Below, one piece after another: positions 1 through 7,805 of a stretch of DNA of 14,334 nucleotides. A program made the translations under genes and the position numbers. Origin of the DNA: JAICWP01 sp035935775 (lineage in GTDB: Bacteria; Acidobacteriota; Terriglobia; Terriglobales; Acidobacteriaceae). The notes under the pieces are model-generated. The model saw only the letters and a program-made list of their open reading frames with translations. It made no database searches and was not told the origin of the DNA. The stretch is taken from contig DASYWT010000502.1 in assembly GCA_035935775.1 (NCBI GenBank), positions 1 through 14,334 on the forward strand, written 5' to 3'. Each line of letters starts with the position of its first letter. The stretch's first letter is position 1.

Positions 1-55
1 GAAGTCTCGTCGCGCGCTTTGCCCGTGTCGTTTTTTCTGCCGCTGGGTTTTCTGC

Positions 56-1903
56 GTGAATCGTCAGCTCACCTTCTTTGCCGGTATCTTGGCTTGCGCC
101 ACCATCGCGGCGGTATTGGGCGCTGCAGTCCCGGCCCCGACCCGCTCGCCATCGGCGCCACCTCAACACCCCACCTACAGTCACGATGTGGCTTCTATCC
201 TTTATGGCAACTGCGTGCAGTGCCACCAGCCCGGCGGGTCAGGCCCAATGTCGCTGGTCACTTATGAGGACGCCAAGCGCTACGCGCGCCAAATTGCCTT
301 CGTCACCCGAAGGCGCATCATGCCTCCCTGGCTGCCCGACCCGGAGGCGGTAACGTTTGCCGATCAACTTCGCCTGAGCGAGGAACAGATTCAAATCCTT
401 GCCCGCTGGGCAGAACAGGGCGCGCCGACCGGCGACCTTGCTCAGGCGCTTCCACCTCCCAAGCTGGCTGGCGGCTGGCAGGGCGGGAAGCCCGATATGA
501 TTCTTCAAGCCCCGCCCGGCTATGTCGTACCAGCCCATGGAATGGACGTTTACCACAACTTCATTTTTCAGGTTCCGATAAACAGCACACATTACGTAAG
601 AGCGGTGGAGATCCATCCTGGAAACCCAAAGGTGACCCACCACGCCAATCTCCTGATTGACCGCGCTCACTCGGCGCGGCGCATGGAAGCACACCATCCC
701 GGCCCCGGCCCGGGGTTTGACGGCATGGATGTAGAAATGGAAAGCGACGTTTTCGAACCAGAAGGCCACTTTATCTATTGGAAGCCGGGCATTCCGATTT
801 GGGTTGAGCCCGACAATATGGCCTGGCGGCTCTCGCCCGGTACCGACCTCGTGCTCAACATCCACCTGCGGCCCTCAGGCACGCCCGCGCCTATCCAGCC
901 CACCATCGGGCTCTACTTTTCTGACAAGAAGCCCACCCTGCAGCCCATGCTGCTGCAGTTGGACCGCGACGACGAACTCAACATTCCTGCCGGGACCAAC
1001 GATTTTCAGGTGGCAGACGACTTCAAGCTGCCACTGGCAGTGCGGGTATACGCCATTTATCCCCACGCCCACTATCTGGGCAAACGCCTGGCTGCCTACG
1101 CCACCCTGCCTGATGGTTCGCGAAAATGGCTGCTGCTGATTCCACACTGGGACCCGGCCTGGCAGGGCATTTACCGTTATCAGCAGCCTGTCTCCTTGCC
1201 CGCCGGCAGCGTGATCTCGATGCGCTACACGTACGACAATTCGGTGCAGAACCAGCGCAATCCGCACCAGCCTCCTCAGCGCGTCACGGCCGGCAACATG
1301 GCCATGGACGAGATGGCGCATCTTTCACTGCAGGTGGTGGTCGGCGCCCCTCCCGGCGGTGGGAATGGGCGCATGGTGCTGCAGGAAGCGCTGATGCGGC
1401 ACAAACTCGAACACGATCCCAACGACTACGCCGCTAACTACAATCTGGGCGCGCTGCTGCTCTCGCGCGAGCAACCGGGTGGGGCTCTCCCCTACTTCGA
1501 GCGGGCCGTTGCCCAGCGCCCGGACAGCGCCACGGCGCTCAACAGCCTGGGGGCGGCCCTGATGCAACTGGGCCGCAAGCAAGATGCCGTGCAACGTCTG
1601 CAGCAGGCGGTGCAAGCCGATCCAGGCAATCTTGACGCCCGCTATAACCTCGCGTCGGCGCTGGCGTTTACCGGGCAGTTCGCCGAATCCGCGCAGCAAT
1701 TCGAGCAGGTCCTGCAGCACCGCCCCGACGACGCCGACGCGGAAGCCCACCTGGGGTCCGTGCTGGCCGCGCAGAAGGACTACAACGCCGCCGAAGCTCA
1801 CCTGCGCCGCGCTCTGAGCCTTAACCCCAACAATCAGGTGGCAAAGGAGAACTTGCGTCTGCTGCAGCAGGTGCGCAGCCAGACTGCCGGCCAGCCGCAT
1901 TGA
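56..1903 (+). CDS. Exported haem c / PHM-like copper monooxygenase / TPR fusion protein
   Basis: This 615-residue protein has three parts after a Sec-type signal peptide (about residues 1-25). A haem c site CVQCH lies at 53-57 in a short cytochrome-like segment. Residues about 145-430 match the type II copper, ascorbate-dependent monooxygenase fold (PHM/DBH family). The expected ligands are all visible: His195-His196 (THHANLL), His270 (NIHLRP), His337 and His339 (PHAHYLGK, compare HTHHLGK in PHM) and Met420 (DEM, as in PHM). Spacing between ligands resembles rat PHM. Four TPR units follow at about 455-591. The family hydroxylates C-H bonds with copper and O2; here the haem could replace ascorbate as electron donor, which is inference. 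The start is GTG with no visible Shine-Dalgarno, and the frame is open back to the window edge, so the true start could lie further upstream. It converges on the seven-haem cytochrome with an 18-nt gap. Confidence 0.88.
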   Translation: MNRQLTFFAGILACATIAAVLGAAVPAPTRSPSAPPQHPTYSHDVASILYGNCVQCHQPGGSGPMSLVTYEDAKRYARQIAFVTRRRIMPPWLPDPEAVTFADQLRLSEEQIQILARWAEQGAPTGDLAQALPPPKLAGGWQGGKPDMILQAPPGYVVPAHGMDVYHNFIFQVPINSTHYVRAVEIHPGNPKVTHHANLLIDRAHSARRMEAHHPGPGPGFDGMDVEMESDVFEPEGHFIYWKPGIPIWVEPDNMAWRLSPGTDLVLNIHLRPSGTPAPIQPTIGLYFSDKKPTLQPMLLQLDRDDELNIPAGTNDFQVADDFKLPLAVRVYAIYPHAHYLGKRLAAYATLPDGSRKWLLLIPHWDPAWQGIYRYQQPVSLPAGSVISMRYTYDNSVQNQRNPHQPPQRVTAGNMAMDEMAHLSLQVVVGAPPGGGNGRMVLQEALMRHKLEHDPNDYAANYNLGALLLSREQPGGALPYFERAVAQRPDSATALNSLGAALMQLGRKQDAVQRLQQAVQADPGNLDARYNLASALAFTGQFAESAQQFEQVLQHRPDDADAEAHLGSVLAAQKDYNAAEAHLRRALSLNPNNQVAKENLRLLQQVRSQTAGQPH

Positions 1904-1921
1904 ATTAGATTTGCCGCCGGC

Positions 1922-3628
1922 CTAAGGCTCGCATTTTGGCGGCTGCGTGTTCAGGTGCTCGAGAAGCTGCCTGGCTCTGCTTAAATCAGGGTTGAACTGC
2001 AGAACGCGGACGAGGTAATCGCGCGCCTCGCCGACACGGCCCAGGTCGCACGACACCAGCGCCAAATCAATGCCGATGGCGCTGTGCGCCGGCGTACGCC
2101 GGAAGGCGTCCTGCCACAATTTCAACGCTGCATGGGGGTCTCCGCTCTGCGCTTCAATCACTCCCAGGTTGACCGCCGCGTCCAGCTGGCTGGGATCAGC
2201 CCGCAGTGCTTCCTGGTAGTGTTGCTTCGCCTGGGCGGTATTTCCCGCCTTCTGCTCGATGTAGGCGAGAGCGGTGGCTACATCGGCATCGTTTGGGTCC
2301 TGGCGCAGGGCCTGGGTCAAGAGCTCCCGCGTTTTTGGCGCAACCTCCTCATTGCCGCGACGCAGCAGAGAATGCCAGGCCAGGGCCAGGTCGCGGATGT
2401 CCGGAGGTCCAGCGCTGGCAGGGAAGGGCACCAGTTGCGCCGGAGCCGGTTTGGTTGGCGCATCCAGGTCAGCCAGCACTGGCTGCGGTCCCGGAAGACG
2501 CAGGATGCGGTGGTCGGTTGCCTGGGTGTGGGCCACGTCGCGGCTGGCCACCGGCGGCATGTGGCAGCCGATGCAGTTGGGATTCCCATGCTGATGCTTC
2601 TGCCCAAACGCGGCCCCATGACAAGCCAGGCACTTGCCGCGGTAATAGGTCACCTTCTCCTCCGGCGCCGGCCAGGAATGCGGATCATGGCAGCTCATGC
2701 AGCACATGGAGTCGCCCGATTTCTGTTTGCACACGCTCTGGGCCAGCGCCTCCACCTGGCTCAGGGCGCCGAGCCCCGGCAGCCCTGGGTTCGCAACCTC
2801 GAAGTAACGAATGTAGTCGGAGAGCCGGTCCCCGGGCCGGAAGTCGTAGGGGTGCTTGCCGGCGCGCTCCACGGCCACATTGCCCTCCAGGTGGCACTGC
2901 ATGCAGATCTCATCCCGCCGCTCCGGCGGCAGCTTGACCGGGTTGACGATCGCCGCTTTGCCACGGCTCAGGATGTGCTCCTCCCCCGTTCCATGGCAGC
3001 GCTGACAGCTGATGCCACCGTGGGCGAAGGGCGGCACTGGATATCGGTTTTCCGTCCCCGGCAGCGGCGCCTGCATGCCGCTGGTGTGACAGTTGAGGCA
3101 GGCAGGCATCGCCGGGAGCATCGGCATCTGACTCGCGTTCTGATAGGCGGGGGTCATATCCCACAGGCGCTTCTGGGCATACCAGTTCACCGGCAATTCG
3201 AACAGAAACCCATCTTCCGAAAAGAGATAGGTGCGACCGCGCCGTCCCGAGCCGATGTAGTAGAGCAGTTCGCGCTTGCCATGCAGCGGCGGGCGGTCGC
3301 GGTCGAAGCTTAGCCAAACCCGCCCTTCCTGGCTGTAAATCCGGTAGTGAATCCCTGTTCTAGCGTGCTGAAATTCGCCGGCGATCAGGCCGTCGCTCGC
3401 CGGGCCGCTGGCTCGCGCCATGGCCGTCTTCATGTAGCTGCGGTAAATGTCGGCGTGGCAGGAGGCGCAGGCCTGGCTGCCACTGGCGGGCGGGGAGGCC
3501 GCTTCCCGGTAAGGCAGTGCTTGCCCTTGGCCCTGAACAGGCACAGCGCCGCAAAGGAGAATCAGCAGAGCCGTAGACAGCCGGAGCGCGCTGGAGAGGC
3601 GAAGGGGCAAAAAACAAGGGGGAGTCAT
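1922..3628 (-). CDS. Exported seven-haem c-type cytochrome with C-terminal TPR domain
   Basis: The 568-residue protein has a signal peptide (about residues 1-34) and seven CxxCH haem sites: 54-58, 177-181, 208-212, 242-246, 310-314, 333-337 and 352-356. Pairs such as 177/208 and 333/352 suggest the stacked-haem arrangement of the cytochrome c554 / doubled-CxxCH superfamily. Extra cysteines at 300 and 309 flank the fifth haem. The long haem-free stretch 59-176 (aromatic and Gly rich, YYIGSGRRGR) is a separate domain I cannot name. Four TPR units occupy about 410-547. It should act in the periplasm or outer envelope in electron transfer; whether it is catalytic cannot be told. It follows the TonB receptor on the same strand after 35 nt. 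The ATG at 3628 is preceded by GGGGGAG, but both lie inside a hairpin. A TTG at residue 7 (3610-3608) is an alternative start that keeps the signal peptide. Confidence 0.9.
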   Translation of the reverse strand: MTPPCFLPLRLSSALRLSTALLILLCGAVPVQGQGQALPYREAASPPASGSQACASCHADIYRSYMKTAMARASGPASDGLIAGEFQHARTGIHYRIYSQEGRVWLSFDRDRPPLHGKRELLYYIGSGRRGRTYLFSEDGFLFELPVNWYAQKRLWDMTPAYQNASQMPMLPAMPACLNCHTSGMQAPLPGTENRYPVPPFAHGGISCQRCHGTGEEHILSRGKAAIVNPVKLPPERRDEICMQCHLEGNVAVERAGKHPYDFRPGDRLSDYIRYFEVANPGLPGLGALSQVEALAQSVCKQKSGDSMCCMSCHDPHSWPAPEEKVTYYRGKCLACHGAAFGQKHQHGNPNCIGCHMPPVASRDVAHTQATDHRILRLPGPQPVLADLDAPTKPAPAQLVPFPASAGPPDIRDLALAWHSLLRRGNEEVAPKTRELLTQALRQDPNDADVATALAYIEQKAGNTAQAKQHYQEALRADPSQLDAAVNLGVIEAQSGDPHAALKLWQDAFRRTPAHSAIGIDLALVSCDLGRVGEARDYLVRVLQFNPDLSRARQLLEHLNTQPPKCEP

Positions 3629-3640
3629 TTCGACTCCCCC
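3618..3640 (-). terminator. Terminator-like hairpin that also encloses the RBS and ATG of the seven-haem gene
   Basis: Read on the minus strand, GGGGGAGTC (3640-3632) and GACTCCCCC (3626-3618) form a perfect 9-bp stem with the 5-nt loop GAAAT. A T-rich tail (TT, G, six T) follows at 3617-3609. This is the form of an intrinsic terminator, 24 nt after the stop of the TonB receptor gene. The left arm also holds the GGGGGAG Shine-Dalgarno of the next gene, and its ATG (3628-3626) spans loop and right arm. It may end the receptor transcript, hide the ribosome site, or both. Confidence 0.7.
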
Positions 3641-3663
3641 ATTATGAGCCCGTTGGCAGCATG

Positions 3664-6600
3664 TCAGAACATCAGCTTCAGCCCGAACTGCAACTCGCGC
3701 ATGGTCGAGCCGAACTGAATGTCCTTAATCAAGCCGTTGTTGCCGCCGCAGTCAATGCAAGTACCGCCGGTGGCCTGACCGTCATTCTGACTGAAGTCCA
3801 ACACTGGGTGGTTGAAAATGTTGAACGCGTCCATCCGGAACTGCGCATTGAAGCGTTCCGTGATCTTGAAGTTCTTGGCGATGGACATGTCGTCAGTGAA
3901 TGCGCGGGGGCCCCAGAACGTATTCCGGCCCACATTGCCTGTAGTACCACAGTTGGCCAGCGAAAATGACCCGGAACTAGGCCGGGACAGGCCGCAGGCG
4001 TCGGCTCCCACGGTCAAACCCGAGGTCGGGTAGGTTAAGGGCGACACTGGTGTGAAGTAAGTCACCGTATGGGAAACGGGATCGAAAGAACCCGCTCCCA
4101 CGTTGAACGAACCACTAACGTTGGGCAAGCATGGTCCAGTGTCGTTAATCAGGCCGCAATCGCCCGCTGTCGCAGTCCAAGGCAGGCCGCTGCTCCAGTT
4201 CATGGTATCAGTTAGTTGCCAGCCCCCGATGACGAGGTCGAGCGCTTTGCCGGCGCCGCCAGCAAACCTCTTGCCCCGGCCGAAAGGCAGCTCATAAACG
4301 ACGTTGTTCACCCACACGTTTTTACGGTTGAAGTCGTCCGGACCGTAGGTGGATCGCGGAGCTACCGAATAGAGAAAGCCGCTGTCGGTGGTGAAGTTGT
4401 TGGCATGTGAGTAGGTGTAGGTGGACATAAACTGCAGTCCTTGCGAGAAGCGCTTGTCCACGCGCACCTGGAGCGCATTGTAGTTAGCACTCGCATCGTT
4501 GCCAAAGTAGTTGCCCATGATCCCATCTACGCAGCAGACCACTCCCTTCACGTCAAAACGGTTGTAAAACGGTCGGCGTTGATCGGGTGGAGTGTTTGGA
4601 CTAAAAGCCACTGAGCAAGTCACCCCTGTGGCCGAACACGGTGTTCCGTTCGGAACGGGATTGCCCAAGGCATTCGTGCCGGTCACGACCGCTGTGCCCG
4701 GCCCCAATGGCACCTGATTGAGGTCATACGCCGGTCCGTTACCCGCGAACACGTGGCTGCCCTTATTGCCCACGTAGCCGACTTCCAGCGTCATGGTATT
4801 GGTCAGTTGCCGCTGGACAGTCGCATTCCAGGCATCCAGGGTCGGCAGGCGCTGCGTCAGCGGACGCATCCTGGGCTGCACGTTGTTCTGCGGCCCTCCC
4901 AGGGGCAGCACACCGTCAGCGGGAATGGGTGGCGCCACGAATAGCGGCGGCCCCTGCGTCATAGTAAAGGCCGTAAAGTAAGCATTGTTCACGGTGGACG
5001 GCAGCCCGCTCTGGGCAGCATTGTTGTTGGGAAAGACCTGCTGGTTGACCAATACGGGCAGGTTCTGGGTCACGGCGTGGCCGAAGTTGGAGCCGAATAC
5101 GCCGATGTCGAAGCTGCGACCGTAGCCCAAGCGCACCACCGTCTTGGGCGTCGCTTGGTAGGCTACGCCCAAACGCGGGGCAAAAGCGTGCCAGGCGTTG
5201 CCGACGTTGCCGTTCAGGCCATAGGGTCCATAACCGGCAATCCGGATAATGCCCTCGGTGGGATTGGCAAACCCGCCGTTACCCTTTCCGTTCACCGTTT
5301 CCGGAAAGTAAATCTCCCAGCGCAGCCCATAGTTTACGGTCAGCTTGGTCGTAGCCCGGTAGGTATCCTGGCCGTAGAAGAAGAATCGCTTCTGGCGCTC
5401 CGCCGCGTTCAAGCTGCTACTGACGAAGCGGTCCATATGGTTTACGTCGCCTAACAGGAAGTTGGCAAACCCGGCGCCTCCGACCCCCGCGTTGGAGGTC
5501 GCTCCGCTTTGATAACCGGACGAATTGTTGGCACTGGTGAAATGCAATTGCCCGGTGCGGTTGGCGTCGCTGGGAACACGCAGGTTCATGGCATAGCGGA
5601 TGTCTCCGCCAAACTTCAGCTGATGGTTCCCCTTAATCTTGGTCCAGTTGTTCACGAACTGGAACTGCTGCTCACTTTCCAGAAGGGGGCAGTTGCAGCG
5701 ACCCACGTTCAAGCCGTCGCCCATCGCGTAGGTGGATTGATCAGACCCAGCGTTGATTACCGGATTCAAGCCGTCGAACATGGGCAGGCCGGAGGTAAAC
5801 AGCGACTGCGCTCCGCCCAGGTTCATATTGGGGATGCCCAGAGTCGTTGCAGCCGCGACTCCCTCATCCGGCTTGTGAGTGTTGGGGTTGTACTTGAAAT
5901 ACCCAAAGCGGAAGTCGGTCAGCAAGGTATTGCTGACGGTCTTGGTGAAGCCCGACGACAGGCTGTAGTCATGGTTGATGGAGCTTCCTGACAGCCCGCC
6001 CAAGCCGTTGCCGACGCCCCCAAGCTCCGGGCCCAGCGCGGGCGTGCCGGAGAGGGAGTAGTAGGCCAGGCTGAAGCGCCCAAACACCTGCAGTGTCTGG
6101 CTGGCATCAAAGTCAATACGAGTATCGAATTGGTTTTGCTTGAACGGACCCGCACCCGAAAACAGAAAGTTGTTGGTTACCGAGTTGGTGGACGCAGCAG
6201 GCATCAACGAGAGGATCTTCTGCGCAACGGACGAAACCATGGTCAGAGGAATCCAGTTGGGCTCGGTAGCACAGCCGGCTGGACCGCAGAACGGGGCTCG
6301 GCCCACCGGGTTGCCTTTCGCGTCAATTGTGACCCCGGGCGTACTCGGGTTGTAGATCAACGTTGAGGGATCACCCGCCTTGCCGGTGCCGATGAAGGGC
6401 ACGTACTGATCGAGTTTGCAGAAGCCACTGCCGTCTCCCGGCGCCACACAGGTTTTGATCACCTGTGCCGTCGGTACTGTCAGCAGCGAGGTTGCGCCGG
6501 TGGTTTGGCGCGTACCCTGGTAGTCGCCGAAGAAGAAAAGCTTGTTCTTGATGATGGGACCACCGAAGGTTCCCCCGAATTGGTTCCACTTGGTGGGAGG

Positions 6601-7455
6601 AATGAACCGCCCAGTAAGGGAGTTGGGCGCAAACTGGGTGAAGGGGTCGCGCGCCTGCTCGGCATCGGTGCGCCGGAACCAGAAGCCCTCGCCGTGGAAA
6701 TCATTGGTGCCTGACTTGGTCTGCACCGTCATTACACCCGCTACTGCCTTGCCGAACTCGGCGTCGTAATTCTGCAAGTCAATCTTGGTTTCAGTAATGG
6801 CATCAATGTTGGGGTTCACCACGATAATGCCCAGGATAGGATCCTGGTTATCGGTGCCGTCCAGTTCATAGGCGGTGCCGCTGAAGTGCTGCCCGTTCAC
6901 GTAAATCTGCTCGCTGCCCTGCGGATTCTCCGTGGCGGCGTGGTTCCAGCCGGTCAGCAACTGGGTGCCGGGAGAAATCAGCAGCAGCGACTGGAAGTTG
7001 CGGTTCAGGAGCGGCAACTGCTCCACGTACCGGGAGTTAAACGTGGTGGCCACGTCGGCGCGGTCGGTTTTCAACTGCGGCGCCTCGCCCGTCACTTCCA
7101 CCGCCTCGGTCACCTGGCCGAGCTGCAGCGGCATATCCACCTTGGCGCCCTGATCGGCGTTGACCACGATCGGTCCTTGCTGCGCCGTCTTGAAGCCCTG
7201 CGCCTCCACCTTCACCGTATAGGAATCGGGAATCAGGTGCGTCACCGTGTAATTGCCAGTGGCGTTGGTGGTGGTCACATCCGAGGTGCCTTTGGCGACG
7301 TCGGTAACCGTCACCTTGGCGTTGGGCACAGCCGCCCCGCTGGGGTCGGTAACGGTGCCGAAAATGCTGCCATAAACCGCCTGGCTCGATGCTGTATTGG
7401 GCAGAAGGGAAACAAGGCAAAACAACGCAGCAAACAGCAGGGCACAGCGCCTCAT
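3664..7455 (-). CDS. Oar-like TonB-dependent outer-membrane receptor with carboxypeptidase-regulatory domain
   Basis: The protein is 1263 residues from the ATG at 7455. A TTG 15 nt upstream would add five residues, but GGGGAGG at 7468-7462 sits 6 nt before the ATG and decides the start. A signal peptide (about 1-24, ending near ASSQ) is followed by a CarboxypepD_reg-like Ig-type domain (about 28-113, GTVTDPSGAAVPNAKV), a TonB-box-like stretch (EAVEVTGEAP near 118-126), a plug (about 130-255; YELDGTDNQDP, FGKAVAGVMTVQTKSGTN) and a very long beta-barrel ending in phenylalanine (LKLMF), the usual outer-membrane protein terminus. Such receptors are strongly expanded in Acidobacteriota and resemble Myxococcus Oar; they have been linked to outer-membrane transport or protein export. 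No SusD-like partner is nearby, so a classic Sus glycan system is unlikely. The gene has its own promoter region upstream and is followed by a hairpin and the seven-haem cytochrome. Confidence 0.93.
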   Translation of the reverse strand: MRRCALLFAALFCLVSLLPNTASSQAVYGSIFGTVTDPSGAAVPNAKVTVTDVAKGTSDVTTTNATGNYTVTHLIPDSYTVKVEAQGFKTAQQGPIVVNADQGAKVDMPLQLGQVTEAVEVTGEAPQLKTDRADVATTFNSRYVEQLPLLNRNFQSLLLISPGTQLLTGWNHAATENPQGSEQIYVNGQHFSGTAYELDGTDNQDPILGIIVVNPNIDAITETKIDLQNYDAEFGKAVAGVMTVQTKSGTNDFHGEGFWFRRTDAEQARDPFTQFAPNSLTGRFIPPTKWNQFGGTFGGPIIKNKLFFFGDYQGTRQTTGATSLLTVPTAQVIKTCVAPGDGSGFCKLDQYVPFIGTGKAGDPSTLIYNPSTPGVTIDAKGNPVGRAPFCGPAGCATEPNWIPLTMVSSVAQKILSLMPAASTNSVTNNFLFSGAGPFKQNQFDTRIDFDASQTLQVFGRFSLAYYSLSGTPALGPELGGVGNGLGGLSGSSINHDYSLSSGFTKTVSNTLLTDFRFGYFKYNPNTHKPDEGVAAATTLGIPNMNLGGAQSLFTSGLPMFDGLNPVINAGSDQSTYAMGDGLNVGRCNCPLLESEQQFQFVNNWTKIKGNHQLKFGGDIRYAMNLRVPSDANRTGQLHFTSANNSSGYQSGATSNAGVGGAGFANFLLGDVNHMDRFVSSSLNAAERQKRFFFYGQDTYRATTKLTVNYGLRWEIYFPETVNGKGNGGFANPTEGIIRIAGYGPYGLNGNVGNAWHAFAPRLGVAYQATPKTVVRLGYGRSFDIGVFGSNFGHAVTQNLPVLVNQQVFPNNNAAQSGLPSTVNNAYFTAFTMTQGPPLFVAPPIPADGVLPLGGPQNNVQPRMRPLTQRLPTLDAWNATVQRQLTNTMTLEVGYVGNKGSHVFAGNGPAYDLNQVPLGPGTAVVTGTNALGNPVPNGTPCSATGVTCSVAFSPNTPPDQRRPFYNRFDVKGVVCCVDGIMGNYFGNDASANYNALQVRVDKRFSQGLQFMSTYTYSHANNFTTDSGFLYSVAPRSTYGPDDFNRKNVWVNNVVYELPFGRGKRFAGGAGKALDLVIGGWQLTDTMNWSSGLPWTATAGDCGLINDTGPCLPNVSGSFNVGAGSFDPVSHTVTYFTPVSPLTYPTSGLTVGADACGLSRPSSGSFSLANCGTTGNVGRNTFWGPRAFTDDMSIAKNFKITERFNAQFRMDAFNIFNHPVLDFSQNDGQATGGTCIDCGGNNGLIKDIQFGSTMRELQFGLKLMF

Positions 7456-7461
7456 GGTGGG

Positions 7462-7468
7462 CCTCCCC
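7462..7468 (-). promoter_or_regulatory. Shine-Dalgarno of the TonB receptor gene
   Basis: GGGGAGG on the minus strand lies 6 nt before the ATG at 7455-7453. It favours this ATG over the in-frame TTG at 7470-7468, which overlaps the ribosome site itself. Confidence 0.75.
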
Positions 7469-7495
7469 AAAGTTTTGCAATTACGCTTGCGTCGC

Positions 7496-7517
7496 CCCGG
7501 GCTCGATTGCGCCCGGG
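7496..7517 (-). other. GC-rich hairpin in the receptor gene leader
   Basis: Arms CCCGGGC (7496-7502) and GCCCGGG (7511-7517) pair perfectly over 7 bp with an 8-nt loop. It lies 40 nt before the ATG, upstream of the Shine-Dalgarno, and has no T-tract, so it looks more like an mRNA 5' structure than a terminator. Confidence 0.4.
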
Positions 7518-7699
7518 AAGTACGTTCGACGTTCAGGGACCCTCGAGGACCGACTTACGAAGTCCAACCTTGGCATCCGGGACCGAAACTGCAGTACCAC
7601 CAGTCGCGCAACTAAGCGACTCTGTGCCGCGCACTGGGATTGCTGCTCTCGTCTCTGCGGAGGGGGAGCGAGCGCGAGAGCACGCGGCTCACATCGGCA

Positions 7700-7715
7700 T
7701 GTGACACGAGTCACA
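7700..7715. promoter_or_regulatory. CRP/FNR-family operator candidate
   Basis: The sequence TGTGA, six bases, TCACA is the exact symmetric core of the Escherichia coli CRP consensus, and the arms extend to TGTGAC/GTCACA. It is centred about 20 nt downstream of the predicted start of the receptor transcript, a position where a bound regulator would normally repress. Which CRP/FNR-type protein binds it is unknown. Confidence 0.5.
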
Positions 7716-7734
7716 CCCCGTTGTGCAACCTGCA

Positions 7735-7763
7735 ACGCTAATCATGCGCCCGCAAAGTGTCAA
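7735..7763 (-). promoter_or_regulatory. Sigma70-type promoter candidate for the TonB receptor gene
   Basis: A perfect -35 box TTGACA (7763-7758) is followed after a 17-bp spacer by TAGCGT (7740-7735), which matches three of six -10 bases. Transcription would start near 7728. The consensus -35 and ideal spacing support it; the poor -10 suggests that an activator is needed or that the promoter is weak. Confidence 0.5.
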
Positions 7764-7805
7764 TACCTATCTACAGAAAATCCCTGCCTGCGCTCGGCTA
7801 AGGCT

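Larger units (their letters stand above)
7456..7805 (-). promoter_or_regulatory. 350-nt intergenic and leader region upstream of the TonB receptor gene
   Basis: This gap lies between the stop of the TPR gene and the receptor start. I see no convincing coding sequence on either strand. On the minus strand it holds, in order, a sigma70-like promoter (7763-7735), two direct TGCAAC copies seven bases apart on the plus strand (7724-7729, 7731-7736), a CRP-type palindrome (7700-7715), about 190 nt without a recognised motif, a 7-bp GC hairpin (7496-7517) and the Shine-Dalgarno. If the promoter is used, the leader is about 270 nt, long enough to hold a regulatory RNA structure, but I recognise no known riboswitch. 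Confidence 0.55.

Noticed and set aside
86..97. Possible lipobox ILAC in the signal peptide of the haem-copper protein
   Set aside because: The hydrophobic stretch continues past the cysteine, and the -2 residue is not typical. A Sec-type cleavage further on fits better.
1913..1943. Inverted repeat GCCGCC/GGCGGC at the convergent ends of the first two genes
   Set aside because: Only 6 bp with a 19-nt loop, lying partly in coding sequence and without a T-tract, so it is weak as a terminator.
2084..3313. 409-codon open frame on the plus strand
   Set aside because: It is antisense to the seven-haem cytochrome, whose seven haem motifs, signal peptide and TPRs are clear. The plus-strand translation is low in complexity and shows no domain.
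7456..7470. TTG at 7470 as start of the TonB receptor
   Set aside because: The Shine-Dalgarno GGGGAGG overlaps and follows it; the ATG at 7455 has ideal spacing and gives a normal signal peptide.
7768..7805. Terminator after the TPR gene
   Set aside because: Only a 4-bp stem (GCCT/AGGC) with a long loop and a short T run could be found; not enough to call.
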